50,541 nucleotides of DNA, from NCBI GenBank assembly GCA_025360045.1, contig JANYCY010000058.1, forward strand, positions 1 to 50,541, in the 5' to 3' direction. A program made the position numbers and the translations under genes. Source of the DNA: Janthinobacterium sp. Its GTDB lineage: Bacteria > Pseudomonadota > Gammaproteobacteria > Burkholderiales > Chitinibacteraceae. The notes beneath the pieces are model-generated. The model saw nothing but the letters and a program-made list of their open reading frames with translations. It searched no databases and was not told the DNA's origin. Shown one piece after another: positions 43,938-50,541 of this stretch (its first letter is position 1; each line of letters starts with the position of its first letter).

Positions 43938-45002
43938 ATGAAGATTGCAGTATTGCCAGGCGATGGCATTGGCCCAGAAATTATTAGAGAAGCCCGCAAA
44001 GTATTGGAAGTGCTGCAAAAAGAAGGCCTAGCGATCACGCTTGAAGAAGCGCCTTTGGGGGGTGCTGCTTACGATCAGTACGGCTCGCCTTACCCAGAAG
44101 TCACGCAAAAATTAGCGCGTGAGGCCGATGCGGTGTTGCTGGGGGCGGTGGGTGGCCCTGCTTACGATAATCTGGATCGCCCGCTACGCCCAGAGCGTGG
44201 TTTATTGGCGATTCGTAAAGATTTAAGCCTATTTGCTAATTTACGCCCAGCCATTCTTTACCCTGAGCTGGCGAATGCTTCCACACTCAAGCCAGAAGTG
44301 GTCAGCGGCTTAGATATCATGATTGTGCGCGAGCTGACGGGGGATATTTATTTTGGTCAGCCCCGCGGTATTCGCATCAATGCGGCGGGTGAGCGTGAAG
44401 GCTTTAATACCATGCTCTACGCCGAATCAGAAGTGCGCCGCATTGCCCATGTGGCCTTCGGCATTGCGATGAAGCGCAATAAAAAATTGTGTTCGGTGGA
44501 TAAGGCCAATGTGCTGGAAACCACGGAGTTTTGGAAAGAAATTATGATTGATGTGGCTAAGGAATACCCTGAAGTGACGCTCAGCCATATGTATGTGGAT
44601 AACGCGGCCATGCAACTGGTGCGCAATCCTAAGCAATTTGATGTGATGGTCACCGGTAATATCTTTGGCGATATTCTGAGCGATGAAGCATCGATGCTGA
44701 CTGGCTCGATTGGTATGCTGCCATCTGCCTCACTCGATGCTAACAATAAAGGCTTATACGAACCAAGTCACGGCTCGGCTCCCGATATTGCAGGCAAAAA
44801 TCTAGCTAATCCACTGGCGACGATTCTGTCGGTAGCAATGATGATGCGTTACAGCTTTAATTTAGAAGCGGTTGCGCAGCGGATTGAAAACGCGGTGAAA
44901 AAAGTGCTGGCCGATGGATTGCGCACAGGCGATATTTTTGAAGAAGGCATGCGCAAAGTAAGCTGTTCAGAAATGGGCGACGCAGTGGTCGCGGCCTTGT
45001 AA
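43938..45002 (+). CDS. leuB: 3-isopropylmalate dehydrogenase
   Basis: A 354-residue NAD-dependent decarboxylating dehydrogenase that makes the leucine precursor 2-oxoisocaproate. Motifs: [36 protein letters not shown], the Tyr/Lys active-site region ([17 protein letters not shown]), and [49 protein letters not shown] 43938 is used, as the family starts MKIAVLPGD; three more residues upstream (43929) are unlikely. leuA, leuC and leuD are not in the window. Confidence 0.97.
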   Translation: MKIAVLPGDGIGPEIIREARKVLEVLQKEGLAITLEEAPLGGAAYDQYGSPYPEVTQKLAREADAVLLGAVGGPAYDNLDRPLRPERGLLAIRKDLSLFANLRPAILYPELANASTLKPEVVSGLDIMIVRELTGDIYFGQPRGIRINAAGEREGFNTMLYAESEVRRIAHVAFGIAMKRNKKLCSVDKANVLETTEFWKEIMIDVAKEYPEVTLSHMYVDNAAMQLVRNPKQFDVMVTGNIFGDILSDEASMLTGSIGMLPSASLDANNKGLYEPSHGSAPDIAGKNLANPLATILSVAMMMRYSFNLEAVAQRIENAVKKVLADGLRTGDIFEEGMRKVSCSEMGDAVVAAL

Positions 45003-45120
45003 AATAGTGGGATGGACGCATCTATAAGCAGGGCGCATATTGCGCCCTGTTTGTTTTATGACGGCGACGAAAACCGTGAATAAAAGCAGATGAGCTTTGC
45101 CATCTTTGAAGCTGAACGAT

Positions 45121-45194
45121 TGCGTCATTCCCGAATGCTCTTGTCGGGAATCCAGTACGCTGGCTCCCCGACAAAAACACTCGGGGATGACGCA
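45121..45194. repeat. Nested palindromic repeat after leuB
   Basis: Outer arms TGCGTCATTCCCGA (45121-45134) and TCGGGGATGACGCA (45181-45194) pair with one mismatch. Inside, TTGTCGGG (45141-45148) pairs with CCCGACAA (45167-45174) and CCAG (45152-45155) with CTGG (45160-45163), giving a cruciform-like double stem. T5 follows. The outer arms and inner CCAG/CTGG recur at 34132-34193, the outer arms at 30264-30296. Confidence 0.8.
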
Positions 45195-45269
45195 GTTTTT
45201 ATAAGACGTTTGTGTACTAGTTAAGATATGCCTTGTTGCTAAATGGATGGATGCAATACTTTCGGTTTT

Positions 45270-45349
45270 CTCCGTGAAACTCCGTGCTCTCTGTGCCCTC
45301 CGTGGTTCAAAATTTAGGTTTTCTCAGTGTTCTGTTGCGTAACTCTGTG
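45270..45349. repeat. CTCYGTG short direct-repeat array
   Basis: CTCCGTG at 45270, 45280 and 45298, CTCTGTG at 45289 and 45343, and CTCAGTG at 45323: the first four are spaced 10, 9 and 9 bases. The motif AATTTAGGTTTT at 45311 is echoed as GATTTAGGTTTT at 45357. Sits in the leader of the Asd-like gene, about 45 bases before its start. Function not known. Confidence 0.7.
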
Positions 45350-45392
45350 TCTACAGATTTAGGTTTTTGTATTTTTTTAAAAGGATTTGATC

Positions 45393-46355
45393 ATGGCTGT
45401 AAAACCGCTTTCTCTGGCTGTTGTTGGGGCAAATAGCACTTCGGGTGAAACATTATTGGAAGTATTGGGTGCAACATCCCAATCATTCTCGACTTTTTAC
45501 CCTCTGGCCGTAACGGATGAGGGCGAGATGGTCGAGTTTCGTGGGCAAGATTTCCCCATCATGGGCGTTGAAGAATTCAACTGGGAAGTGCCTGATTTAG
45601 TGGTGTTCTGCGGTGAAGACCCTGCTTGCGCCGCGCGCTTCGCCCAAATTGCTGCGGATGCTGGCGCGGCCGTGGTCGATTTAAGTGGTGGTGCCAATGT
45701 GCCTTTGGCAGAAGCGGATACTCGCCTAAAACGCGGTGGTGTGGCGCGTATGCCGCATGAAGTAACGACCATTTTGTTGCCGGTGTTGAAAGCATTAGCA
45801 AAAGCAGCACCTTTTTCTGGCTTGACCGTGACGGCCATGTTGTCGGTTTCGCAAGACGGCAAGCGGGCGATTGACGAGCTATCCGAGCAAACGCGTGCCT
45901 TGTTTGCGCAGAGCGAAGTACAAATCGAGCATTACGCAAAGCGCATGGCGTTTAATTTGCATCCTTCTATTGGCGCAATTGATGAGTTGGGTGCCAGTGT
46001 TGAAGAAACACGCATCATTGCCGAAGTGGCTAGCGTTTGTGTGGACGTGCCGATGTCGCTGACGTGTACTCGCGTACCGATGTTCTTTGGTCATGGTATT
46101 AGCTTAAATGTGCGCTTTGATGAGGATGTGACTCTTAATGCCTTAAAAGCGGCATTAACAGATGCAGAAGGCGTTTATCTATTAGAAGCACAAGGCGCGG
46201 CAGGCTTGGTGACGCCCCAAGATGTGATTGGTGGCGATAAAGTTTGGGTAAGCCGTGTGCGTGCCAGTGGTCAGGGTGTGTCGCTTTGGCTGACTGGGGA
46301 CAATACCCGTTTGGGCGCGATGGCGGTACTGCGTTTATTAGGCGCGGCGGCTTAA
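45393..46355 (+). CDS. Asd-family homologue (USG-1-like) lacking catalytic Cys
   Basis: A 320-residue protein with the aspartate-semialdehyde dehydrogenase fold: N-terminal nucleotide-binding SLAVVGANSTSGETLLEVL and the C-terminal VPMFFGHGISLNVRF. But the place of the active-site cysteine (ANPNCST in Asd) reads VARMPHEVT at residues 117-125, without Cys, as in the USG-1 homologues. So it should not have Asd activity. In Pseudomonas such genes follow asd beside leuB; here a true asd is absent between them. ATG 45393 follows AAGGA; an in-frame start at 45387 is less likely. Function not established. Confidence 0.85.
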   Translation: MAVKPLSLAVVGANSTSGETLLEVLGATSQSFSTFYPLAVTDEGEMVEFRGQDFPIMGVEEFNWEVPDLVVFCGEDPACAARFAQIAADAGAAVVDLSGGANVPLAEADTRLKRGGVARMPHEVTTILLPVLKALAKAAPFSGLTVTAMLSVSQDGKRAIDELSEQTRALFAQSEVQIEHYAKRMAFNLHPSIGAIDELGASVEETRIIAEVASVCVDVPMSLTCTRVPMFFGHGISLNVRFDEDVTLNALKAALTDAEGVYLLEAQGAAGLVTPQDVIGGDKVWVSRVRASGQGVSLWLTGDNTRLGAMAVLRLLGAAA

Positions 46356-46444
46356 AGTCTGAGGGCACGGGCATTGCGTCCGTGCTTGTCACCTTAGTGT
46401 CATCGGTGGTGGTTAGTATTTCAAGCTTACAAGGAAAACCACTG

Positions 46445-47524
46445 ATGAAACTTTCTGCTATTTTTGCGGGCTTACTTTTCTGTACGCCCCTTTCGAGTTT
46501 TTCGGCTGAGGCCGATCCTGTTGTGGCATCGTTCGCAACAGTGGGAGATTCCCGTGCCGAGCCTTCCAATATCTTGAATGGCCAAGATCGTATTTGGCTA
46601 CAAAATACCAAGGCATGGTCGCGGATACTGCGTGAAATTCAGCAGCAAAAGCCGCATGCGCTGTTTTTTAATGGCGATATGATCATGGGCTACACCACCA
46701 ATAAGGCGGAATTAAATCGCCAGTACGCTTATTGGCGGGGAATGGTGACTGGCTTGCAGGAGAGCGGTACGTATGTGGTGCCGGTGCCGGGTAATCATGA
46801 AGTACAAGAAAAGTTTAAAGAAGACGGCAAAACTAAGAAAATTGCTCGTCAGAGTAATGAAGACAGCTGGCGCGAGAATATGGGCGATTTAATTGTGGAT
46901 GCCGCGCGTTGGAAAAACGCCGTTGGCAGTCATTTCAGCGCATTCAACCCCAAAAACGCTCCGCAAATCGGTAGCGCAGACAAGATCAGTACCGATCAAT
47001 CGCAACTTTCGTATTCCTTTGATTTTGCAGGCACGCACTTTGCCGTGATCAATACTGATCCAGTGGGTAATGATGGCCACGCACCGGTCGCTTGGCTGAA
47101 GGAAGATTTGGCTCAGGCTCAAGCGCGCGGAGCAAAGCGCCAATTTGTGTTTGGTCACAAGCCGGCTTACACCTATTTTTATAAAGCAGGTATAGAGCTA
47201 GAAGGCTTGGATAAATATCCTGAGCATCAGCAGGCATTTTGGCAGGTCATTGAAGATGCTAATGCCAGCTATTTCTGTGGGCATGAGCATATATACAGTG
47301 CGATGCAGCCTACAAAAGACAAGGGCGGTAAGGCATGGCAAGTGATGGTGGGCTCTGGTGGCTCGCCGTTTAGCGCGGACGTTGGCGAAACCAGTAAGCC
47401 TGAAGATCGCTTCTACGCTTGGGCGCTAGTTAAAGTGCATGCCAGCGGTAAGGTCGACGTCGATAGCTATGGTTTTGATGATCAATACGGCCCGACTCAG
47501 TTGATTAAGCATATTGATATGTAA
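46445..47524 (+). CDS. Secreted calcineurin-type metallophosphoesterase
   Basis: A 359-residue exported enzyme. Signal peptide MKLSAIFAGLLFCTPLSSFSA with cleavage near residue 21. All metallophosphoesterase motifs are seen: GDSR at 34-37, NGDM at 76-79, GNHE at 116-119, then FGHKPAY near 237 and CGHEHIY near 279, which bind two metal ions. Likely hydrolyses a phosphomonoester or diester in the periplasm; no substrate can be named. ATG 46445 has AGGAAA about 10 bases upstream; in-frame starts further left lie in the preceding gene. 89 bases after the Asd-like gene. A strong terminator follows. Confidence 0.88.
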   Translation: MKLSAIFAGLLFCTPLSSFSAEADPVVASFATVGDSRAEPSNILNGQDRIWLQNTKAWSRILREIQQQKPHALFFNGDMIMGYTTNKAELNRQYAYWRGMVTGLQESGTYVVPVPGNHEVQEKFKEDGKTKKIARQSNEDSWRENMGDLIVDAARWKNAVGSHFSAFNPKNAPQIGSADKISTDQSQLSYSFDFAGTHFAVINTDPVGNDGHAPVAWLKEDLAQAQARGAKRQFVFGHKPAYTYFYKAGIELEGLDKYPEHQQAFWQVIEDANASYFCGHEHIYSAMQPTKDKGGKAWQVMVGSGGSPFSADVGETSKPEDRFYAWALVKVHASGKVDVDSYGFDDQYGPTQLIKHIDM

Positions 47525-47559
47525 ACGCAGCATTCCCTCTTGTAGGAATGCTTGCTAGC

Positions 47560-47596
47560 AAAAAGCCCCAAGGAGTAAGTATCCTTGGGGCTTTTT
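47560..47596. terminator. Bidirectional terminator between the phosphoesterase and chemoreceptor genes
   Basis: AAAAAGCCCCAAGGA (47560-47574) pairs with TCCTTGGGGCTTTTT (47582-47596) over 15 bases around a 7-base loop. A second small hairpin (AGCATTCC 47529-47536 with GGAATGCT 47545-47552) precedes it. It ends both convergent transcripts. Confidence 0.93.
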
Positions 47597-47630
47597 ACGT
47601 TTAAGCGTTTTTTGCAAATCTTAAATAAGC

Positions 47631-49949
47631 TTAGCGCCGAATCGCTGCCGCCAATTTGCTGGCCGTGCTGCTGGCGTTGATGCTGTCGTTATTCCAGTAT
47701 TCAAACACAATTTCTATCCATGCTTTTTTCAGGTCATCCTGCACGGCCATATTGTGTGCCCAAGAGGGTACGAGAGTGTTTTTGCTGGAGGATTGTGCAA
47801 AGTCTTGGGCGGAGGCTTTGCCATAGGCGTCGAGCTTTTGCACGTCAATATCGGTGCGGGCTGGGATGCTGCCCTTGTGCTTGTTGTAGGCGATTTGCGC
47901 TTCGGCACTCATCAATAGCGTTGCAAAATCGTTTTGAGCTTGCAGCCTTGCAGGATCATCTTGTCGGAAGAAGGTGAGGGTGTCCGCAGCAAAGCTGTAT
48001 TCGCCATTTTGCGTAGGAGACGCCCAGAAGAGGTAATCGGTGTTGGGTTGCTTGTTAGCGGTATCAAACTCGCCTTTTACCCAGTCGCCCATTAATTGCA
48101 TGGCAGCCTTACCGTTAATGACGTCTGCTGTGGCCAAATTCCACTCGCGCCCTGCAGGGTCGGGTGAGCAGTAGGGTTTGAGACGACGGAAGGTTTCGAG
48201 CGCTTTGATAGTTTGTGCGCTGGTGAGGGTGGCGTGATCGAGTTGGCTAAATGCTTTGAGGTAATGGGCTGCACCGCAAACACCAAGGGTCACGGCTTCA
48301 AATAGTGTGGCCACTTGCCATTTTACTTCGCTATGCGCCAATGGCGTAATGCCTTCGGCTTTGAGTCGATCGCACAGATTAAAAAACTCATCCCATGTGG
48401 CCGGTGCTCGATTTTGATTCACCCTGCGCATAATGCTGGCATTGGCCCAAAGTACGTTGACACGGGCAACGCCCAGCGGCACGGCGACATAATGGCCCTC
48501 TGCTTGCATTTGATCATTCAGCACCTTGGGTAAAATTTGCGCCCAGCGCTGCTCTTGAGCCTGCGCGTCAAGATTAGCTAACAAGCCACGGCCGATCCAG
48601 TTCTGAATTTTTACCCCGCCAATGGCTACGGCAGTGGGTAGCTTGCCGTCTTCAACCGCCTTTTTAAGCATGCCTGGCACATCTTTGCCGCTGTGCTTAT
48701 CGGCCCAGTGATGGCCAATTTTATTGAGCCTAGCCTTGATGTCAGCTACCGCGCGAAAGCCGCTGGCCGCAAACCAGCCATGCAAGACTTCAATATCACC
48801 CAACTGAAAATGTCCTACGGTTTTCATTAGATCACGAGCACGTACATCGAGCTGCTCTAGGGCACGCTTAGCTTGTAATAGTGCCGAATCGCTGGATTGG
48901 CTCATACCGTTGATTTGTTCGATTGATTTAGCCATCGTGGTGCTGGCTGCGGTTTGCTCACGAGTCGACTCGGCAATCTCTTTAACTACAATGACGACCT
49001 TGGCCATTTTTTCGCCAATGGCCAGCATTTGTTTGCGTGCTTCTTCTGCTCGCTCGGTGCTGCCTGCAATGCGCTCGGCCGTGTTGTCCATGGTGCTCAC
49101 GACATTTTGCGTGTCACGATCAACGGCTTCAATGCGATTGGTGATTTCAACGGTGGCATTGGCGCTACGTTCGGCGAGTTTGCGCACTTCATCGGCCACC
49201 ACGGCAAAACCTCGTCCTTGCTCACCCGCACGGGCGGCCTCAATGGCGGCATTGAGTGCTAATAAATTGGTTTGCTGTGCAATATCCTTAATGACACCCA
49301 CAATACTGCCAATTTCTTGCGAGTTTTGGCTGAGCGTATTCATCGTTGTGCCTAGCGCTTGGAATGAAGCGGTCATTTGGCTGACTTCATCGGCGACGCC
49401 TTGCACCGCAATGGCACTCACATTAGAAAGGGCCTGCGTTTCTTCAACGGCTTGGTCTACATCGTTTGCATTGTTAGCAATGAGCGCAATGCTGACGGTG
49501 ATCTCTTCAACGCCTGCCGCAGAGGAGGCCGCATAGTCAGATTGGGCATGGCTATCGTTAACAAGCTGGCCGGTTACGCTGCTGAGTTCGCGTAAACCCA
49601 GCGATAGCCCCTCCATATCGCGTTGAACCTCACGAAAGGTGCTTTGTAAATTTTGGCTAAATAAATTAAAGCCACGGGCAATGTCACTAAACTCATCGTC
49701 AGATTGAATCGCCATCCGAATGCTCAAATCCCCGTCGTTCTTGCTCAGGTATTGCATCGTATTGCGCAAAGATTCAAGAGGGCGCAGTAAATAACGCAGG
49801 CCAAAATATTGCAGTGCTGCGGCCAGCGGAATAAAAAGTAAGCAAGAGAGTAGGGCAGAGTTGAATACGGGGGTGGTTGCCGCAATCGCAAGGGCGCATA
49901 AGGTATTGACGGTAATGGCAAAGGCCAATAGCCGAGTACTGACAGACAT
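47631..49949 (-). CDS. Chemoreceptor fused to a sugar-type ABC solute-binding protein domain
   Basis: A 772-residue fusion. Membrane segments lie at about residues 8-24 and 31-50 with only about six residues between, so there is no periplasmic sensor. HAMP follows (51-105), then a full chemotaxis signalling domain to about 383, with hairpin tip [22 protein letters not shown] and [15 protein letters not shown] (221-261). From about 385 to the end is an extracellular solute-binding protein family 1 domain closest in pattern to glucose/mannose-binding proteins ([78 protein letters not shown]). It has no signal peptide, so normal topology puts it in the cytoplasm. AGGAG lies 6 bases before ATG 49949. 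The reading frame is continuous across the junction. Sugar or other ligand inferred only. Confidence 0.93.
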   Translation of the reverse strand: MSVSTRLLAFAITVNTLCALAIAATTPVFNSALLSCLLFIPLAAALQYFGLRYLLRPLESLRNTMQYLSKNDGDLSIRMAIQSDDEFSDIARGFNLFSQNLQSTFREVQRDMEGLSLGLRELSSVTGQLVNDSHAQSDYAASSAAGVEEITVSIALIANNANDVDQAVEETQALSNVSAIAVQGVADEVSQMTASFQALGTTMNTLSQNSQEIGSIVGVIKDIAQQTNLLALNAAIEAARAGEQGRGFAVVADEVRKLAERSANATVEITNRIEAVDRDTQNVVSTMDNTAERIAGSTERAEEARKQMLAIGEKMAKVVIVVKEIAESTREQTAASTTMAKSIEQINGMSQSSDSALLQAKRALEQLDVRARDLMKTVGHFQLGDIEVLHGWFAASGFRAVADIKARLNKIGHHWADKHSGKDVPGMLKKAVEDGKLPTAVAIGGVKIQNWIGRGLLANLDAQAQEQRWAQILPKVLNDQMQAEGHYVAVPLGVARVNVLWANASIMRRVNQNRAPATWDEFFNLCDRLKAEGITPLAHSEVKWQVATLFEAVTLGVCGAAHYLKAFSQLDHATLTSAQTIKALETFRRLKPYCSPDPAGREWNLATADVINGKAAMQLMGDWVKGEFDTANKQPNTDYLFWASPTQNGEYSFAADTLTFFRQDDPARLQAQNDFATLLMSAEAQIAYNKHKGSIPARTDIDVQKLDAYGKASAQDFAQSSSKNTLVPSWAHNMAVQDDLKKAWIEIVFEYWNNDSINASSTASKLAAAIRR

Positions 49950-50170
49950 GTGATGCTCCTATATATCTCTGGATTCAGAGCCAAAAGTCGTGGTGGATTT
50001 TTGGCTGTCAAATGCATCGAAGCCTTTTTAGCTTCTTATTAAAGGGTGAAGTGTTGGGCTGTATTAACTAAGACTGGGGTGTTGATGCCTACGAAAGTAA
50101 TAATATTCTTATGTTCTTCTTGGGGCGGGAGCCATTCTATACAAATCCTTGTGCTGGATTGATAATTTTG

Positions 50171-50198
50171 TAGCGTTGTAGCGTTGTAGCGTTGTTGC
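50171..50198. repeat. 8-base tandem repeat upstream of the rRNA promoter
   Basis: TAGCGTTG is repeated three times exactly (50171-50178, 50179-50186, 50187-50194), followed by a degenerate TTGCGTGA. It is about 180 bases before the promoter. Could vary in copy number; function unknown. Confidence 0.75.
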
Positions 50199-50378
50199 GT
50201 GATGCACCATGTATCTTGCTCGTTTTATCCTTTACTTGGCCCTGTGTATTGGGCTGAAGTGATTTAAATCAACTTTAATTTCCCCTTTTGTAATTCAATA
50301 TAAGTTTTTAATTGTCGTTCCCATGTAATAGGAAACAAAGACTTAGCGTATTACTGCGATTTAATTGCACGCTAGCGG

Positions 50379-50407
50379 TTGACCGATACAGCCCCAGCCC
50401 GTATATT
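50379..50407 (+). promoter_or_regulatory. rRNA operon promoter (P1-like)
   Basis: TTGACC (50379-50384) and TATATT (50402-50407) are separated by 17 bases, near-ideal sigma70 hexamers. The GC-rich stretch after the -10 (CGGCCTCTCG) is a discriminator typical of stringently controlled rRNA promoters. AT-rich DNA upstream (50290-50365) could serve as UP element. The window has no other gene from 49950 to here. Confidence 0.8.
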
Positions 50408-50459
50408 TCGGCCTCTCGCTGCAGCACACACAGCAACACGGTGTTCTAGCCGCAGCGAA

Positions 50460-50541
50460 TGATCTTTAAAAAAATACAGTCGATGAGTGTGAGTGCTTGG
50501 TTCGGAAGCGAAACAAGTGCTTACATGAGTGAAGCGTAATC
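50460..50541 (+). promoter_or_regulatory. rRNA operon leader with boxA-like antitermination site
   Basis: TGATCTTTAA (50460-50469) resembles the boxA antitermination element (TGCTCTTTAA). The sequence after it (AAAATACAGTCGATGAGTG and onward) looks like the 5' leader of a beta-proteobacterial 16S rRNA operon. The 16S gene itself would begin outside the window, and no mature rRNA sequence is seen within it. Confidence 0.7.

Noticed and set aside
45393-46355. Annotating this as a working aspartate-semialdehyde dehydrogenase
   Set aside because: The active-site cysteine region has no Cys.
48910-49536. 208-residue plus-strand frame in the chemoreceptor fusion gene
   Set aside because: Antisense of the conserved signalling domain; such long Ala/Ser-rich shadows are typical on the opposite strand of MCP genes.
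47631-49949. Fusion by frameshift or missed stop between two genes
   Set aside because: One continuous frame, the binding domain has no signal peptide or ribosome site at the junction, and no stop codon remnant is seen.
50460-50541. Start of the 16S rRNA gene
   Set aside because: The conserved 16S 5' end (AGAGTTTGATC type) is not reached within the window; only the leader is visible.

Overview
The window looks like chromosomal DNA of a motile, Gram-negative betaproteobacterium, most likely of the order Neisseriales (Chromobacteriaceae or Chitinibacteraceae type). This is inferred from gene content and order (tandem bfr pair, DUF3460, purT-type formyltransferase, coaBC-dut, leuB followed by an Asd-like gene), from moderate GC coding DNA separated by AT-rich spacers, and from an rRNA-type promoter and leader at the right edge. 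I see no insertion sequence, prophage, CRISPR array, tRNA gene or integrase. The window is mainly core chromosome with several accessory genes.

Layout. 0-8 kb: fliW, accA-tilS, a convergent operon of a TPR lipoprotein-like exported protein and an L,D-transpeptidase that share a C-terminal NTF2-like domain, a DUF486 membrane protein, and upp-uraA for uracil salvage. 8-16 kb: an NTF2-like protein, a PotD-like binding protein, glnS with a small secreted protein, hemE and priA. The hemE-priA spacer carries DnaA-box-like sites beside a very AT-rich tract. 16-22 kb, mostly minus strand: an amino-acid ABC permease and its binding protein with no ATPase gene nearby, an HDOD protein, a LivK-like lipoprotein, an EF-hand protein, radC. 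22-25.5 kb: an iron-type locus (DUF2218, TonB-dependent receptor, divergent PchR-like AraC regulator with a Fur-box-like site between them). 25.6-33 kb, exported enzymes: a PEP-CTERM protein, a Tat-exported phospholipase C with two extra C-terminal repeats, a LysR regulator, and two tandem agmatine-deiminase-family proteins that both carry Tat signals. 33-43 kb: coaBC-dut, a diguanylate cyclase, two bacterioferritin subunits, a HisN-like phosphatase, DUF3460, a chemoreceptor, truncated haemoglobin and purT. 43-50.5 kb: a Tsx/OmpK-like porin, DUF1653, leuB, an Asd homologue without the catalytic cysteine, a secreted metallophosphoesterase, a chemoreceptor fused to a sugar-binding protein, and the rRNA operon promoter and boxA leader.

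The most unusual object is the gene at 47631-49949. It has two membrane segments with almost no periplasmic loop, then HAMP and a canonical chemotaxis signalling hairpin, then about 390 residues of a glucose/mannose-type ABC solute-binding protein without a signal peptide, predicted to lie in the cytoplasm. Other points of note are the complementary loss of haem and ferroxidase ligands in the two bacterioferritins, the paired Tat-exported agmatine deiminases, the DnaA-box cluster, and several families of short palindromic intergenic repeats.

All functions are read from sequence motifs and remembered family features; no search was run. Start codons were adjusted where a Shine-Dalgarno sequence or family N-terminus favoured an internal start.
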